Assembly: GCF_000204195.1 (NCBI RefSeq)
Contig: NZ_AFBG01000008.1
Span: 1-64,000, forward strand
Source: Acidovorax radicis N35
GTDB taxonomy: Bacteria > Pseudomonadota > Gammaproteobacteria > Burkholderiales > Burkholderiaceae_C
Direction: 5' to 3'
Length of the DNA: 64,000 nt
Shown here piece by piece: positions 1 to 8,358 of the stretch; position 1 is the stretch's first letter, and each line of letters starts with the position of its first letter. Under the pieces are notes generated by a model. The model searched no databases, had not been told where the DNA came from, and saw nothing but the letters and a program-made list of their open reading frames with translations. A program made the position numbers and the translations under genes.

Positions 1-33
1 GTAACGTACGTGTGTTTTTTTATGGGGAAAACA

Positions 34-82
34 GGGCTCTAGCGCTTATCCACCATGCGCAAAAAGCTATCTATTTAATAGC
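34..82. repeat. Dispersed intergenic hairpin repeat, copy A
   Basis: This lies just downstream of the gloA stop. Read on the minus strand it contains the 17-base string gataagcgctagagccc, identical to the copy at 42488..42523. It is followed by the small hairpin GCTAT-ctattta-ATAGC at 66-82. Similar elements recur at about 4.8, 27.7, 32.7, 42.5 and 43.3 kb. A transcript-end role for the minus-strand gloA operon is inferred from position. Confidence 0.6.
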
Positions 83-88
83 AAATGG

Positions 89-502
89 TTAACGCAGGCC
101 TGCGCCACCAGTCCCCTCGGCGCGCTGGATCAATTCAATCTTGTAGCCATCGGGGTCCGTCACGAACGCGATGACCGTGGTGCCGCCTTTGACCGGGCCC
201 GCTTCGCGTGTCACGTTGCCGCCCGAGGCCTTGATCTTCTCGCATGCGGCGTAGGCGTCGGGCACGCCCAGGGCGATGTGGCCATAGGCCGTGCCCATCT
301 CGTAGCTTTCGGTGCCCCAGTTGTAGGTCAGCTCGATCTCGGCCTGGCCAGGGTTGCCGCCGTCAAATCCCAGAAAAGCCAGCGAGTATTTGTACTCGGG
401 GTTCTCGGACTGGCGCAGCAGTTGCATGCCCAGCACCTGGGTATAGAAATCAATCGAGCGTTGAAGGTTGCCAACGCGCAGCATCGTGTGGAGGAATTTC
501 AT
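89..502 (-). CDS. gloA: Lactoylglutathione lyase (glyoxalase I)
   Basis: Glyoxalase I isomerises the hemithioacetal of methylglyoxal and glutathione to S-lactoylglutathione in the cytoplasm. The 137-residue protein has the usual length and both halves of the VOC fold. The four metal ligands of the family appear at His5, Glu57, His75 and Glu123, spaced as in the E. coli nickel enzyme. Its start overlaps the stop of the upstream thioesterase by four bases (ATGA), so the two are probably translationally coupled. Downstream lies a hairpin repeat that may end the transcript. The family assignment is firm; the metal used cannot be read from sequence. Confidence 0.93.
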   Translation of the reverse strand: MKFLHTMLRVGNLQRSIDFYTQVLGMQLLRQSENPEYKYSLAFLGFDGGNPGQAEIELTYNWGTESYEMGTAYGHIALGVPDAYAACEKIKASGGNVTREAGPVKGGTTVIAFVTDPDGYKIELIQRAEGTGGAGLR

Positions 503-1050
503 CCCTTCGATTGTGCAGGGATGTCAAAAACCAGGCAGGTGGTGGTGGCGTGGGCATACAGCGTGCCGTCGGGCCCCACCAGGCGCGCCTCGGCCGTGGC
601 CAGCTGGCGCCCGCTGTGGATCACGCGGCCTTCGGCGCGCACGCGCGGCACCTTGGGCGTGATGGCCTTGACCAGGTTGATGCCCAGCTCGGCCGTGGTG
701 TAGCCGCGCCCGGGCTCCATGCGCGTATGGATGGAGCAGCCCAGGGCAGAGTCGAGCAGGGTGGCAAACCAGCCGCCGTGCACCGTGCCCATGGGGTTCA
801 GGTGCTCGGCGCGGGGCGTGCCCTGGAAGACGGCCGTGCCTTCACCGACTTCGATGATCAAGAAGTCCAGCGTTTTGGCGATGGCGGCGTAGGGCAGTTC
901 GCCACGCAGCATGGCCTGCATCTGCTCCAGGCCGTTCAGATGGGCGATCTGTTCACGCCGCGCCACGCCCGGGCCGGGGCCTGCATCCAGCCGCGCCAGG
1001 ATGTCGCGCTCTTGGGCCAGCCAGTGTTCAAGGTGGTTGTGTTGGGTCAT
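499..1050 (-). CDS. PaaI/YigI-type hotdog thioesterase
   Basis: A 183-residue single hotdog-fold protein. The stretch [20 protein letters not shown] carries the HGG signature of the PaaI/4HBT thioesterase family, which hydrolyses aryl- or acyl-CoA thioesters in the cytoplasm. About 55 residues of predicted helix precede the hotdog, longer than the shortest family members. It is the first gene of a two-gene operon with gloA (ATGA overlap) and is divergent from the MarR gene, so the operator between them could control both directions. Substrate is unknown. The start at 1050 gives the complete N-terminal helix, but no strong ribosome site is visible. Confidence 0.85.
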   Translation of the reverse strand: MTQHNHLEHWLAQERDILARLDAGPGPGVARREQIAHLNGLEQMQAMLRGELPYAAIAKTLDFLIIEVGEGTAVFQGTPRAEHLNPMGTVHGGWFATLLDSALGCSIHTRMEPGRGYTTAELGINLVKAITPKVPRVRAEGRVIHSGRQLATAEARLVGPDGTLYAHATTTCLVFDIPAQSKG

Positions 1051-1088
1051 GATTTTTCCGGGTCAGTGGTGGGGTCGAAACGCATGAG

Positions 1089-1115
1089 TTGCATATGCAA
1101 TTATTGCAGATACAA
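1089..1115. promoter_or_regulatory. Tandem MarR-type operators with overlapping promoter
   Basis: Two 12-base near-palindromes sit in tandem: TTGCATATGCAA (1089-1100, perfect) and TTGCAGATACAA (1104-1115), centres 15 bp apart. MarR dimers commonly bind such AT-rich palindromes. The same bases can be read as a promoter for the rightward gene: TTGCAT (1089-1094) and TACAAT (1111-1116) with a 16-bp spacer. Bound repressor would then block the polymerase. Autoregulation is inferred from this overlap and from position between the divergent thioesterase and marR genes. Confidence 0.6.
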
Positions 1116-1123
1116 TTAAATCC

Positions 1124-1624
1124 ATGCAAGCCGACACATCCACCATGGACTTTGCCGCACCACCCGTTGCCCGGACGGTGCCACAGGGGTGCACCAACTT
1201 CAAGCTGCGCCAGCTGATGCGCCGCGTGGCCAACCACTACGACGCCGAAATGGCGAAATGCGGGCTCAAGACCACGCAGTATTCGCTGCTGTCGCATGTG
1301 CTCACGCTAGGGCCCATCCGGCCGGGCGACCTCGCTGTGGCCATGAAGATGGATGCCTCCACGTTGACGCGCAACCTGCGTCCCCTGGTCGATGCGGGCT
1401 GGGTGACGCTGGAGGCAGGCGCAGATGCCCGCAGCCGCCTGGCCCACATCACCGACACCGGCCGCGTAAAACGCGCCGAGGCACAACGCCACTGGAAAGC
1501 CGCGCAGCTTGCTCTGAATGAAACGCTGGGCGTGGAACGCGTGATGGCGCTGCATGCGCTGGTGGACGACTCACTGGATTTGCTGGCAGTGCTGCCAGTG
1601 CAGGAGGCTGGGCATGACGAATAA
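1124..1624 (+). CDS. MarR-family transcriptional regulator
   Basis: A 166-residue winged-helix regulator. The central part (about residues 45-110) shows the MarR pattern: a recognition helix around MKMDASTLTRNLRPLVDAGW followed by the wing and a conserved D-A-R-S-R turn. Long helices at both ends would form the dimer interface. It overlaps the downstream MFS transporter by 11 bases, a classic pair in which a drug- or phenolic-responsive MarR represses an exporter. A TACAAT -10 hexamer ends only seven bases before the ATG, so the message may be leaderless; the next in-frame ATG is at 1145. The inducing ligand is unknown. Confidence 0.9.
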   Translation: MQADTSTMDFAAPPVARTVPQGCTNFKLRQLMRRVANHYDAEMAKCGLKTTQYSLLSHVLTLGPIRPGDLAVAMKMDASTLTRNLRPLVDAGWVTLEAGADARSRLAHITDTGRVKRAEAQRHWKAAQLALNETLGVERVMALHALVDDSLDLLAVLPVQEAGHDE

Positions 1625-2867
1625 CAACACCCCTCCAGCCACCACCCAGTCCGCCGCACCGCTGGCCCTGTGGCTGGTCCTGCTGGCTGCTGCAGGTGCT
1701 TTTGCGCTCACCATGGGCACGCGCCAGACCATGGGCCTGTTCCTGTCGGCGCTCAACACGTCCACCGCGCTGGGCATTGGCAGCATCAGCCTGGCCTTTG
1801 CGTTCGGCCAGCTGTGGTGGGGCCTGACCCAGCCGTTTGCCGGGGCGGTGGCGGACCGCATCGGCACTGGCCGCGTGATCCTTCTGGGCGTGGCGCTGGT
1901 GGCGCTGGGCACCTTCATCACGCCGTACATGACCACCACGGCCGGGCTGATTTTTGCGATTGGTGTGTTGGCTGCAGGCGGTGCAGGCATGGCCGGGCCG
2001 TCGGTGCTGATGGCGGCGACCGCGCGGCTGGTACCCGCCAACAAGCGCGGGCTGGCCAGCGGCATCGTCAACGCGGGCGGGTCGTTTGGGCAGTTTGTGA
2101 TGGCGCCTGTTGCCATTGGCCTGACCGCCGCGGTGGGCTGGGCCAGTGCCATGCAGTGGCTGGGTGTGCTGGTGCTGCTGGCGCTGCCTGCGGTGTGGGT
2201 GCTCAGGGGCAATTCGAACGCCTTGGCCGCGCAGGCCGCCGCCGCATCGGGCCAGAAGGCGCTGACGGCGCGCCAGGCCATTGCCCAGGCGCTGGCCACG
2301 CCGAGCTACCGGTATCTGGCGGCGGGCTTTCTGGTGTGCGGCTTTCACGTGGCATTCCTGGCCACGCACCTGCCGGGCGTCATTGCCGCATGTGGTCTGC
2401 CGCCTGAGATCGGCGGGTGGTCGCTGGCCATGATCGGCTTGTTCAACATTGTCGGCAGCCTGGCCATGGGCTGGGCCGTGGGGCGCTGGCGCATGAAGTC
2501 GTTGTTGTCACTGCTGTACGCCACGCGTGGCCTCGCAGTGCTGATCTTCTTGTTTGCGCCCAAGACGCCCACGGTGGTACTGGTCTTTGCCGCTGTGATG
2601 GGTGTGACGTTTCTCTCCACCGTGCCGCCCACGGTCGGGCTGGTGGCAAAGATGTTCGGCACGGCCAACATGGCCATGTTGTTTGGCATCGTGATGCTGG
2701 CGCACCAGATTGGTGGCTTCTTTGGTGCCTACCTGGGCGGCAGCGTGTTCCAGGCCACGGGCAGCTATGACTGGGTCTGGTACATCGACATCGTGCTGGC
2801 CGTGGGCGCGGCCCTGGTCAACCTGCCGATCCGCGAAGCCCGGCTGGTGCGCCCTGCAGCCGCCTGA
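1614..2867 (+). CDS. MFS transporter
   Basis: A 417-residue major facilitator with about twelve hydrophobic segments and a central cytoplasmic loop near residues 205-225. A loop-2/3 pattern GxxADRxGxGR (GAVADRIGTGRV) is typical of MFS. The start chosen is the ATG at 1614; an upstream frame extension would lie wholly inside marR and looks unlike protein. The 11-base overlap with marR implies coupled expression. The sequence resembles the nitrate/oxalate-formate antiporter-like branch of uncharacterised MFS proteins in proteobacteria. Substrate and direction are not evident; control by MarR suggests efflux. Confidence 0.9.
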   Translation: MTNNNTPPATTQSAAPLALWLVLLAAAGAFALTMGTRQTMGLFLSALNTSTALGIGSISLAFAFGQLWWGLTQPFAGAVADRIGTGRVILLGVALVALGTFITPYMTTTAGLIFAIGVLAAGGAGMAGPSVLMAATARLVPANKRGLASGIVNAGGSFGQFVMAPVAIGLTAAVGWASAMQWLGVLVLLALPAVWVLRGNSNALAAQAAAASGQKALTARQAIAQALATPSYRYLAAGFLVCGFHVAFLATHLPGVIAACGLPPEIGGWSLAMIGLFNIVGSLAMGWAVGRWRMKSLLSLLYATRGLAVLIFLFAPKTPTVVLVFAAVMGVTFLSTVPPTVGLVAKMFGTANMAMLFGIVMLAHQIGGFFGAYLGGSVFQATGSYDWVWYIDIVLAVGAALVNLPIREARLVRPAAA

Positions 2868-2914
2868 CCCTGCCAACACCCGTCCACCATCCCCTCATCT
2901 CCTAATTTTTTGCC

Positions 2915-3421
2915 ATGACCGCTCACCTTGTTTCCACCGCATCCGCCCCCACCGACATGCAGCCCGTGTACCTGGACGACCTCGCTGTGGGTGACCTGTT
3001 CAAAAGCGGCGAACACGCCATGGACGAAGCGCAGATCACCGCCTTTGCTGCGCAATTCGACCCCCAACCGTTCCACCTGGATGACACTGCTGCCCGCGCC
3101 ACGCTGTTTGGGGGGCTGGCGGCCAGCGGCTGGCACACGGCGTCCGTGACCATGCGCCTGCAGGTCACCACGGGCCTGCCGATTGCGGGCGGCATCATCG
3201 GGGCAGGGGTCGAGTTGAGCTGGCCCCGGCCCACGCGCGCCACCGACGTGCTGCACGTGGTGAGCGAGGTGCTGGAGATCCAGCCCTCCAAATCCAAGCC
3301 CGACCGTGGCATGGTCACCGTGCGCAGCGAAACCCGCAACCAGCACGGCGATGTGCTGCAACTGTCCACAGTCCGCATCGTGGTGCCACGCAGGCCTGTG
3401 GCCAACGGGGCAGGGGCCTGA
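2915..3421 (+). CDS. MaoC-like (R)-specific enoyl-CoA hydratase/dehydratase
   Basis: A 168-residue hotdog protein. The segment FDPQPFHLDDTAARATLFGG matches the hydratase-2 motif of the MaoC family, with the catalytic Asp/His pair and the following GLAASGWHT that shapes the acyl pocket. Such proteins hydrate trans-2-enoyl-CoA to (R)-3-hydroxyacyl-CoA, or act on other CoA esters. It follows the MFS gene by 47 bp, and its stop sits one base from the GTG start of the MATE gene, so it is probably co-transcribed rightward. A link to PHA precursor supply is possible in a PHB-using organism but is inference. Confidence 0.85.
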   Translation: MTAHLVSTASAPTDMQPVYLDDLAVGDLFKSGEHAMDEAQITAFAAQFDPQPFHLDDTAARATLFGGLAASGWHTASVTMRLQVTTGLPIAGGIIGAGVELSWPRPTRATDVLHVVSEVLEIQPSKSKPDRGMVTVRSETRNQHGDVLQLSTVRIVVPRRPVANGAGA

Positions 3422-3422
3422 T

Positions 3423-4829
3423 GTGACCGAGCCCCTGAACCCACGCACCCGCATGCTGCTGGAGGCGCCGATTGCGCCCACGCTGCTGCGGCTGGCGGCG
3501 CCCAATGTGCTGGTGATGCTGGCGCAGGCGGGCGTCGGGCTCATCGAGACCTACTTTGTCGGCAAGCTGGGCACCGATGCGCTGGCGGGCATGGCGCTCG
3601 TCTTCCCGGTCGTCATGCTGATGCAGATGACCTCTGCGGGGGCCATGGGCGGCGGTATTGCGTCGGCCATCGCCCGCGCTCTGGGTGCCCGGCGGCGCGA
3701 CGATGCCGACGCGCTGGTGCTGCACGCGCTGGCCATTGCGGCGGTGTTTTCGCTGGTCTTCACCGTGGGTGTGGTGGGAGGAGGGCGCTGGCTTTACACC
3801 CGCATGGGCGGCACAGGCGGCGCGCTGGACGCGGCGCTGGTCTATTCCAATTGGGTCTTTGCGGGCGCGTTTCTGGTGTGGCTGTTCAACACGCTGTCGG
3901 CCGTGATCCGGGGCACGGGCAACATGGCCGTGCCGGCCTATGTCACGGTGCTGGGCGCCTTCGTGCTGGTGCCGTTGTCGCCACTGTTCATCTTTGGCTG
4001 GGGTCCCATGCCCGGCCTGGGCATTGCCGGCGGGGCCATCGCGCTGATGGCGTACTACCTGATCGGCAGCGTGGTGCTGGCAGCGTATCTGTGGTCGCCG
4101 CGCAGCCTGCTGCAGCCATCGTTCGCGCACATCCGGTTTCGCTGGGTGCTGTTCAAGGACATCCTGCGGGTCGGGTTGGTGGGCACTGTGTCGACCGTGG
4201 CCACCAATGTGGCGATTGGGGTGACCACCGCGTTGGTCGGCGGTTTTGGCACGGCGGCCATTGCCGGGTACGGCACCGCATCGCGGCTTGAGTACCTGCT
4301 GGTGCCCCTGGTATTTGGCCTGGGCGCGCCGTTGGTCGCCATGGTAGGCACCTGCATTGGCGCGGGCCAGCGCGAGCGCGCCTTGCGCGCCACCTGGATC
4401 GGCGCCGGCATGGCGTTTGTGATGGCCGAGGCGATCGGCCTGTGGGCAGCGGCGTTTCCCAACGCGTGGCTGTCGCTGTTCAACAGCGATCCGGCCATGC
4501 TGGAGGCGGGCGCGCTGTATCTGCGCACCGTCGGGCCGGTGTACGGCTTTTTCGGTCTGGGCCTGGTGCTGTACTTTGCCTCGCAAGGGGCAGGGCGCCT
4601 GCTCTGGCCGGTGATCGGCAACATCGTGCGCCTCGCCATTGCGGTCACCGGTGGTTGGCTGGCGCTGCGCTGGGGCGGTGGTTTGGCGGCGGTGTTCGCC
4701 GCACAGGGCGTGGCGCTGGTGCTGTATGGCGTGGTCAACGCCTGGGCGATTGCGGGTGGTGCCTGGTTTGGCCCGGTGGGATGGCCGCGCAGCATGGCGG
4801 GCTTGCTGCGGCGCATGCCGCAGGCATAG
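3423..4829 (+). CDS. MATE-family efflux transporter
   Basis: A 468-residue membrane protein with twelve predicted segments in two six-helix halves, the layout of MATE exporters that expel cationic compounds using sodium or proton gradients. N-terminal motifs such as PIAPTLLRLAAPNVLVMLAQ and GLIETYFVGKLGTDALAG fit the family. The reading frame extends upstream inside the MaoC gene, but the likely start is GTG at 3423, directly after the maoC stop; ATG 3453 is an alternative. The gene ends before a hairpin repeat shared with the convergent SDR gene. Substrate unknown. Confidence 0.9.
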   Translation: MTEPLNPRTRMLLEAPIAPTLLRLAAPNVLVMLAQAGVGLIETYFVGKLGTDALAGMALVFPVVMLMQMTSAGAMGGGIASAIARALGARRRDDADALVLHALAIAAVFSLVFTVGVVGGGRWLYTRMGGTGGALDAALVYSNWVFAGAFLVWLFNTLSAVIRGTGNMAVPAYVTVLGAFVLVPLSPLFIFGWGPMPGLGIAGGAIALMAYYLIGSVVLAAYLWSPRSLLQPSFAHIRFRWVLFKDILRVGLVGTVSTVATNVAIGVTTALVGGFGTAAIAGYGTASRLEYLLVPLVFGLGAPLVAMVGTCIGAGQRERALRATWIGAGMAFVMAEAIGLWAAAFPNAWLSLFNSDPAMLEAGALYLRTVGPVYGFFGLGLVLYFASQGAGRLLWPVIGNIVRLAIAVTGGWLALRWGGGLAAVFAAQGVALVLYGVVNAWAIAGGAWFGPVGWPRSMAGLLRRMPQA

Positions 4830-4838
4830 AAATAGAAC

Positions 4839-4888
4839 AAAAATGGCTGCTAGCGCTTATTTATCAAGCGCTAACAGCTATCAATTTG
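4839..4888. repeat. Dispersed hairpin repeat, copy B; likely bidirectional terminator
   Basis: This is the best-formed copy. GCTGCTAGCGCTT (4846-4858) pairs with AAGCGCTAACAGC (4866-4878) with one mismatch and a seven-base loop. It is flanked by an A-run on the left and a T-rich stretch on the right. It lies between the convergent MATE and SDR genes, the expected place for a terminator working on both strands. The same core recurs elsewhere in the window. Confidence 0.7.
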
Positions 4889-4904
4889 GTAGTACCTCGT
4901 TGAA

Positions 4905-5720
4905 TCAAACCGGAACGGTGTAGTTCAGCGTCATGCGGCCACCATCCACGGTCACGATCTCGCCGGTCACATAACTGGCGGCGTCGCTGGCCAGCCAGGC
5001 CACCACATCGGCAATCTCCGATGGCTCGCCCAACCGCTTCATGGGGGTGCGGCTCATGATCTTCTGCTTGGCCTCGTCGCTGGTCAGCACGGCCTTGGCG
5101 GCCAGCTCGGTGGCGATGGTGCCGGGCGCCACGGCGTTCACCCGGATGTTCTTGTCAGCCAGCGCCAGGGCCATCACGCGCGTGAGCTGGTTCACGCCGC
5201 CCTTGCTCACGTTGTAGCTGGAGATGTTGGGAATGGTCAGCACGCCGTTGACCGAACTCATGTTGACGATGGCGCCGCCGCCGCAACCGCCATTTTGTGC
5301 CACCATGGCCCGCGCCACGGCCTGGCCGACAAGGAACGAGCCCTTGAGGTTGACCCGCAGCACGGCGTCAAAGTCGGCCTCGGTCACGTCCAGAAAGTCT
5401 GCAGCCCGAAAGATGCCCGCGTTGTTCACCAGCACGTCGATGCGCCCGTGGGCCGCCAGGGTCTGGGCCACGAGCGCATCCACCTGCGCCTTGTCGCCCA
5501 CATCGCAGCGCACATACAGCGCGCCCAGTTCCTGTGCCAGCGCCTGGCCCCGCGCATCGTCCACATCGACGATCACCGGTTTGGCGCCTTCAACCGCAAA
5601 GCGGCGGACGCAGGCTTCGCCAATGCCTTGGGCACCGCCAGTGACGATGCAGACACGGCCTTGGTGGCCGAAGTGGATGGAAGACGCTGAAGGAGTTTGG
5701 GAAGAAAGGGTCATGGGCAC
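4905..5720 (-). CDS. SDR-family NAD(P)-dependent oxidoreductase
   Basis: A 271-residue classical short-chain dehydrogenase. The Rossmann motif TGGAQGIGEA lies near residue 26, the structural NNAG near 97, and the catalytic Ser and YxxxK (SYNVSK) around 163-180. It ends in the C-terminal VTGEIVTVDGG typical of the family. It would oxidise an alcohol or reduce a ketone in the cytoplasm; substrate is unknown. The first residues (MPM) offer two starts, 5720 and 5714. The 108 bp upstream are markedly AT-rich and hold ATAC-gat-GTAT (5778-5788), a possible but weak operator. It is transcribed alone. Confidence 0.88.
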   Translation of the reverse strand: MPMTLSSQTPSASSIHFGHQGRVCIVTGGAQGIGEACVRRFAVEGAKPVIVDVDDARGQALAQELGALYVRCDVGDKAQVDALVAQTLAAHGRIDVLVNNAGIFRAADFLDVTEADFDAVLRVNLKGSFLVGQAVARAMVAQNGGCGGGAIVNMSSVNGVLTIPNISSYNVSKGGVNQLTRVMALALADKNIRVNAVAPGTIATELAAKAVLTSDEAKQKIMSRTPMKRLGEPSEIADVVAWLASDAASYVTGEIVTVDGGRMTLNYTVPV

Positions 5721-5828
5721 GGATGGTAGCGGCCGAGGGAGATCTCGGCCCTGTGCGGTCCCACATTGTTTAAATAGATACGATGTATATTATGTTAAAT
5801 TACAAATCTACCAACATAGATCAGCAGT

Positions 5829-6269
5829 TCACCAAGGCGTCTTGTTGACACAAAGCCAGTACGCGCCAGCCTGGCAGACCATGTCCGCCATCACATCGAA
5901 ATCCATGGGTTTGACCACGTAGCTGTTGGCACCCAGGTCGTACGACTGCACCACGTCCCGCTCTTCCTGGGAAGACGTCAGTATCACCACGGGAATCCGC
6001 CGTGTGCGCTGGTCACCCTTGATGGTGCGCAGTACCTGCATGCCATCCACCCGCGGCATTTTCAGATCGAGAAGCACCAGCTTCGGGCTGGCTTCATCGT
6101 GCTGCGAATATTCTCCAAGCCGAAACAGGTAGTTGATGGCCTGTTCGCCATCTTTGACCCACAGCATCTTGCTGGCGAACCCTCGCTTCTTCAGCGCGCG
6201 AATCGCGAGTTCTGCGTCGTTGGGACTATCCTCCACCAAGAGAATATCGACTTCTTCAAACAGCTTCAT
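5829..6269 (-). CDS. Rcp1/CheY-like single-domain response regulator
   Basis: A 146-residue receiver with no output domain. The acidic pair is in LLVEDSPND, the phosphoacceptor Asp in LVLLDLKMPRVDG, and the conserved Thr/Lys in LTSS and VVKPMD. This variant (long beta4-alpha4 insert, PNDAEL) is the Rcp1 type usually paired with phytochrome-like or CHASE-type histidine kinases. The start at ATG 6269 gives a canonical receiver and overlaps the kinase gene by 14 bases; an extension to 6347 reads back through the kinase. It is the last gene of the receptor-YfiR-kinase-regulator operon. The downstream partner that reads its phosphorylation is not in the protein, so it probably works through protein contact. 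Confidence 0.9.
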   Translation of the reverse strand: MKLFEEVDILLVEDSPNDAELAIRALKKRGFASKMLWVKDGEQAINYLFRLGEYSQHDEASPKLVLLDLKMPRVDGMQVLRTIKGDQRTRRIPVVILTSSQEERDVVQSYDLGANSYVVKPMDFDVMADMVCQAGAYWLCVNKTPW

Positions 6270-7782
6270 TGCAGCCCTCCCGTGGGACGGTGAAATAAAA
6301 CGTGGCGCCTTCACCCACATTCCCGTCAGCCCAGACGCGCCCGCCATGGCGGTGCACTATCCGCTGGACCAAGGCAAGACCCACGCCGGTTCCTGGGAAT
6401 TCCTGGGCATCGTGCAGCCGCTGAAAAACCCCAAACAACTTGTCTTTGTACTTTGGGTTGAATCCGGCTCCATTGTCACGCACGAAAAAAGTGTGTTCCT
6501 GATCATCAGAAATAGCCCCGATCTCAATGCGAGGATCGCTCTGCTTCGAACTGAACTTGAGGGCGTTCGACAGTAGATTCGTCCACACTTGCCCCAAAAG
6601 CACCCGGTCACCTGTCGCGACAGGCATTGCCCCGATATGCAGGTTCACGCGGCTGAAATCCTCGTGTTCGTTCAGTGCGTTCCAGGTGGTGAGAGCCAGC
6701 TCCCCCATCGCCAACTCCCCTACTTTGAGTGCCCGGCGGCCCAATCGTGACAACGCCAGCAAATCATCGATCAGCACCCCCATGCGCCGCCCCTCGTTCT
6801 GGATGATCTGGACTTTTCGCCGGGCTTCATCGTCCAGACTCTCGCCATGGTCTTCGACCAGGGCCTCGGAGAAACCGACTATCCATCGAAGTGGCGCACG
6901 CAAATCATGAGAGACGGAATAGCTGAAGCTCTCAAGCTCCTGATTCGCTGTCTGCAATTGCATTGTGCGCTGGGAGACGCGTTGTTCCAACTCGGCGTTG
7001 AGTTCGCGGATTTCCTGGTCAGCCCGTTCACGTTCCTGGGCTTCGCGTTCCAAGGCCTTGTTGGCTGCCTGCAGATCTTCGGCGCGCCGCCCAATTTCCG
7101 ACAACATGTCATTGAACGCATCCGCCAGGTAGCTCAGCTCGTCCTTCGTGGTCTTCTCCACCCGCAGCGAAAAGTCCTTTTGCTCAGTGACCTGCCGCGC
7201 CAGTTTTGTGACGGCAAGGATGGGCTTCGTCAAGGCCGACTGCAGCCATACCGACATGCCGCTGGCCACGAGCAAGCTCAGGCCCATCACGCTGGCGAGG
7301 ATGCCCAGGTAGCTCCAGAACCGCTGGACGAGTTCGTAGTCCGCGCTCATATAGACGGTGCCCACGATCTCGTTGTTTTCGAGAATTCTCTTGAAAACCG
7401 CCAGTTCGTTGTCTTCCAAACGCACCCCGTCTGACTGGGGCAGCTCGGGGATTTTGTGCCCCGTGAAACTCCCCTCGCCTCGGTATTGCGCCACCATCTT
7501 TCCGCGCGCGTTGTAGATTGCGGCCGCCCGAATCTGGCGCCGGGTCTTCAGCAGGGAGAGGTTTTCCTCTGCGGATTTGTGATCATCAAAAGCCAAGGCG
7601 GGACCGGTCGCTCGGCCCAGGATTTCTGCCTGCGTCTGTAGATCGCTGACCACATTCTGTTTGTACGTCTGAAGTTCATACCAGGCGAGCGCGGCGCCTG
7701 CCACTGTCAGTGAAACGAACGTGGCCGCGAGCATGGCCAACGCGAACTTGTAGCGGAGTGAGCGAGCGATGGCGTTCCACAT
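6256..7782 (-). CDS. CHASE8-HAMP sensor histidine kinase (YfiN-like sensor, kinase output)
   Basis: A 508-residue membrane kinase. A transmembrane helix at about 10-33 is followed by a periplasmic CHASE8-like domain (AEILGRATGPALAFDD region), a second helix near 150-175, HAMP, a coiled coil, a HisKA box (FSYSVSHDLRAPLRW, phospho-His near 291) and a HATPase with N, G1 (DNGAGF) and G2 (GTGVGLAL) boxes. In YfiN the same CHASE8-HAMP module drives a GGDEF domain and is repressed by YfiR; here the output is a kinase. It begins one base after the YfiR stop and overlaps the receiver gene. Repression by the upstream YfiR-like protein is inferred from that analogy. Confidence 0.88.
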   Translation of the reverse strand: MWNAIARSLRYKFALAMLAATFVSLTVAGAALAWYELQTYKQNVVSDLQTQAEILGRATGPALAFDDHKSAEENLSLLKTRRQIRAAAIYNARGKMVAQYRGEGSFTGHKIPELPQSDGVRLEDNELAVFKRILENNEIVGTVYMSADYELVQRFWSYLGILASVMGLSLLVASGMSVWLQSALTKPILAVTKLARQVTEQKDFSLRVEKTTKDELSYLADAFNDMLSEIGRRAEDLQAANKALEREAQERERADQEIRELNAELEQRVSQRTMQLQTANQELESFSYSVSHDLRAPLRWIVGFSEALVEDHGESLDDEARRKVQIIQNEGRRMGVLIDDLLALSRLGRRALKVGELAMGELALTTWNALNEHEDFSRVNLHIGAMPVATGDRVLLGQVWTNLLSNALKFSSKQSDPRIEIGAISDDQEHTFFVRDNGAGFNPKYKDKLFGVFQRLHDAQEFPGTGVGLALVQRIVHRHGGRVWADGNVGEGATFYFTVPREGCNEAV

Positions 7783-8358
7783 CTAGCGCCCCTCGCCATG
7801 CACCTTCTGGGCCACCGCGAGCAATCGGGAGCTCAGGCGCAATCCACCTTTTTTGACGGAATCGAGCGAGACCTCGAAGCGGACATTTTTATCCACGGGC
7901 AGAAAATTGATCATGCCTCCCAGCGCCAGCCCTGCTGGCTCTTCCGTGACGACAAGTACCGGCCGGGCTTGCAAGGCGCCCCTCAAGGGTTTCAGCTGTG
8001 TGGCATCACCCTTGCCAACGAACAGGATGGCGACATCGTCCAGGGAGTCCCCAGCTTTGAGGCGGCGAACCGCAAGGCCCCGAGATTGAATCTTGCGGCC
8101 CTGAACGATTTGCATCAGTTCCTCGGCAATGGGATCGGCTCCCAGGACGCCAATCGTGAGAGGTGCGTCCACGGGGCCCGGAGATCCTTCAGGCCACTCA
8201 ACGTAGCCTGCAAATTTATAGAGAAAAGCTGCTTTGATTTGGAACTCATCGTTCGGCCAGTCTGGCTGAGCTGCACACGGGTTGATGAGCACACCGAGCA
8301 GCAGCAATGCAAGGACCAAGCCCCGCTTCAACAGCAGCGAAGACAGCCAGGTTTTCAC
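7783..8358 (-). CDS. YfiR-family periplasmic protein (DUF4154)
   Basis: A 191-residue secreted protein with a signal peptide (LLLKRGLVLALLLLGVLINP, cleavage probably after CAA). The mature part starts with the family hallmark FQIKAAFLYKFAGYVEWP and contains MINFLPVDKNVRFEVSLDS near its end. YfiR of Pseudomonas binds and silences the periplasmic face of the CHASE8 protein YfiN. The start is taken as GTG 8358: it overlaps the receptor stop as GTGA and has AGGTGG five bases upstream. The GTG at 8367 lies inside that ribosome site and is less likely. The gene touches the CHASE8 kinase gene, its presumed partner. Confidence 0.87.
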   Translation of the reverse strand: MKTWLSSLLLKRGLVLALLLLGVLINPCAAQPDWPNDEFQIKAAFLYKFAGYVEWPEGSPGPVDAPLTIGVLGADPIAEELMQIVQGRKIQSRGLAVRRLKAGDSLDDVAILFVGKGDATQLKPLRGALQARPVLVVTEEPAGLALGGMINFLPVDKNVRFEVSLDSVKKGGLRLSSRLLAVAQKVHGEGR

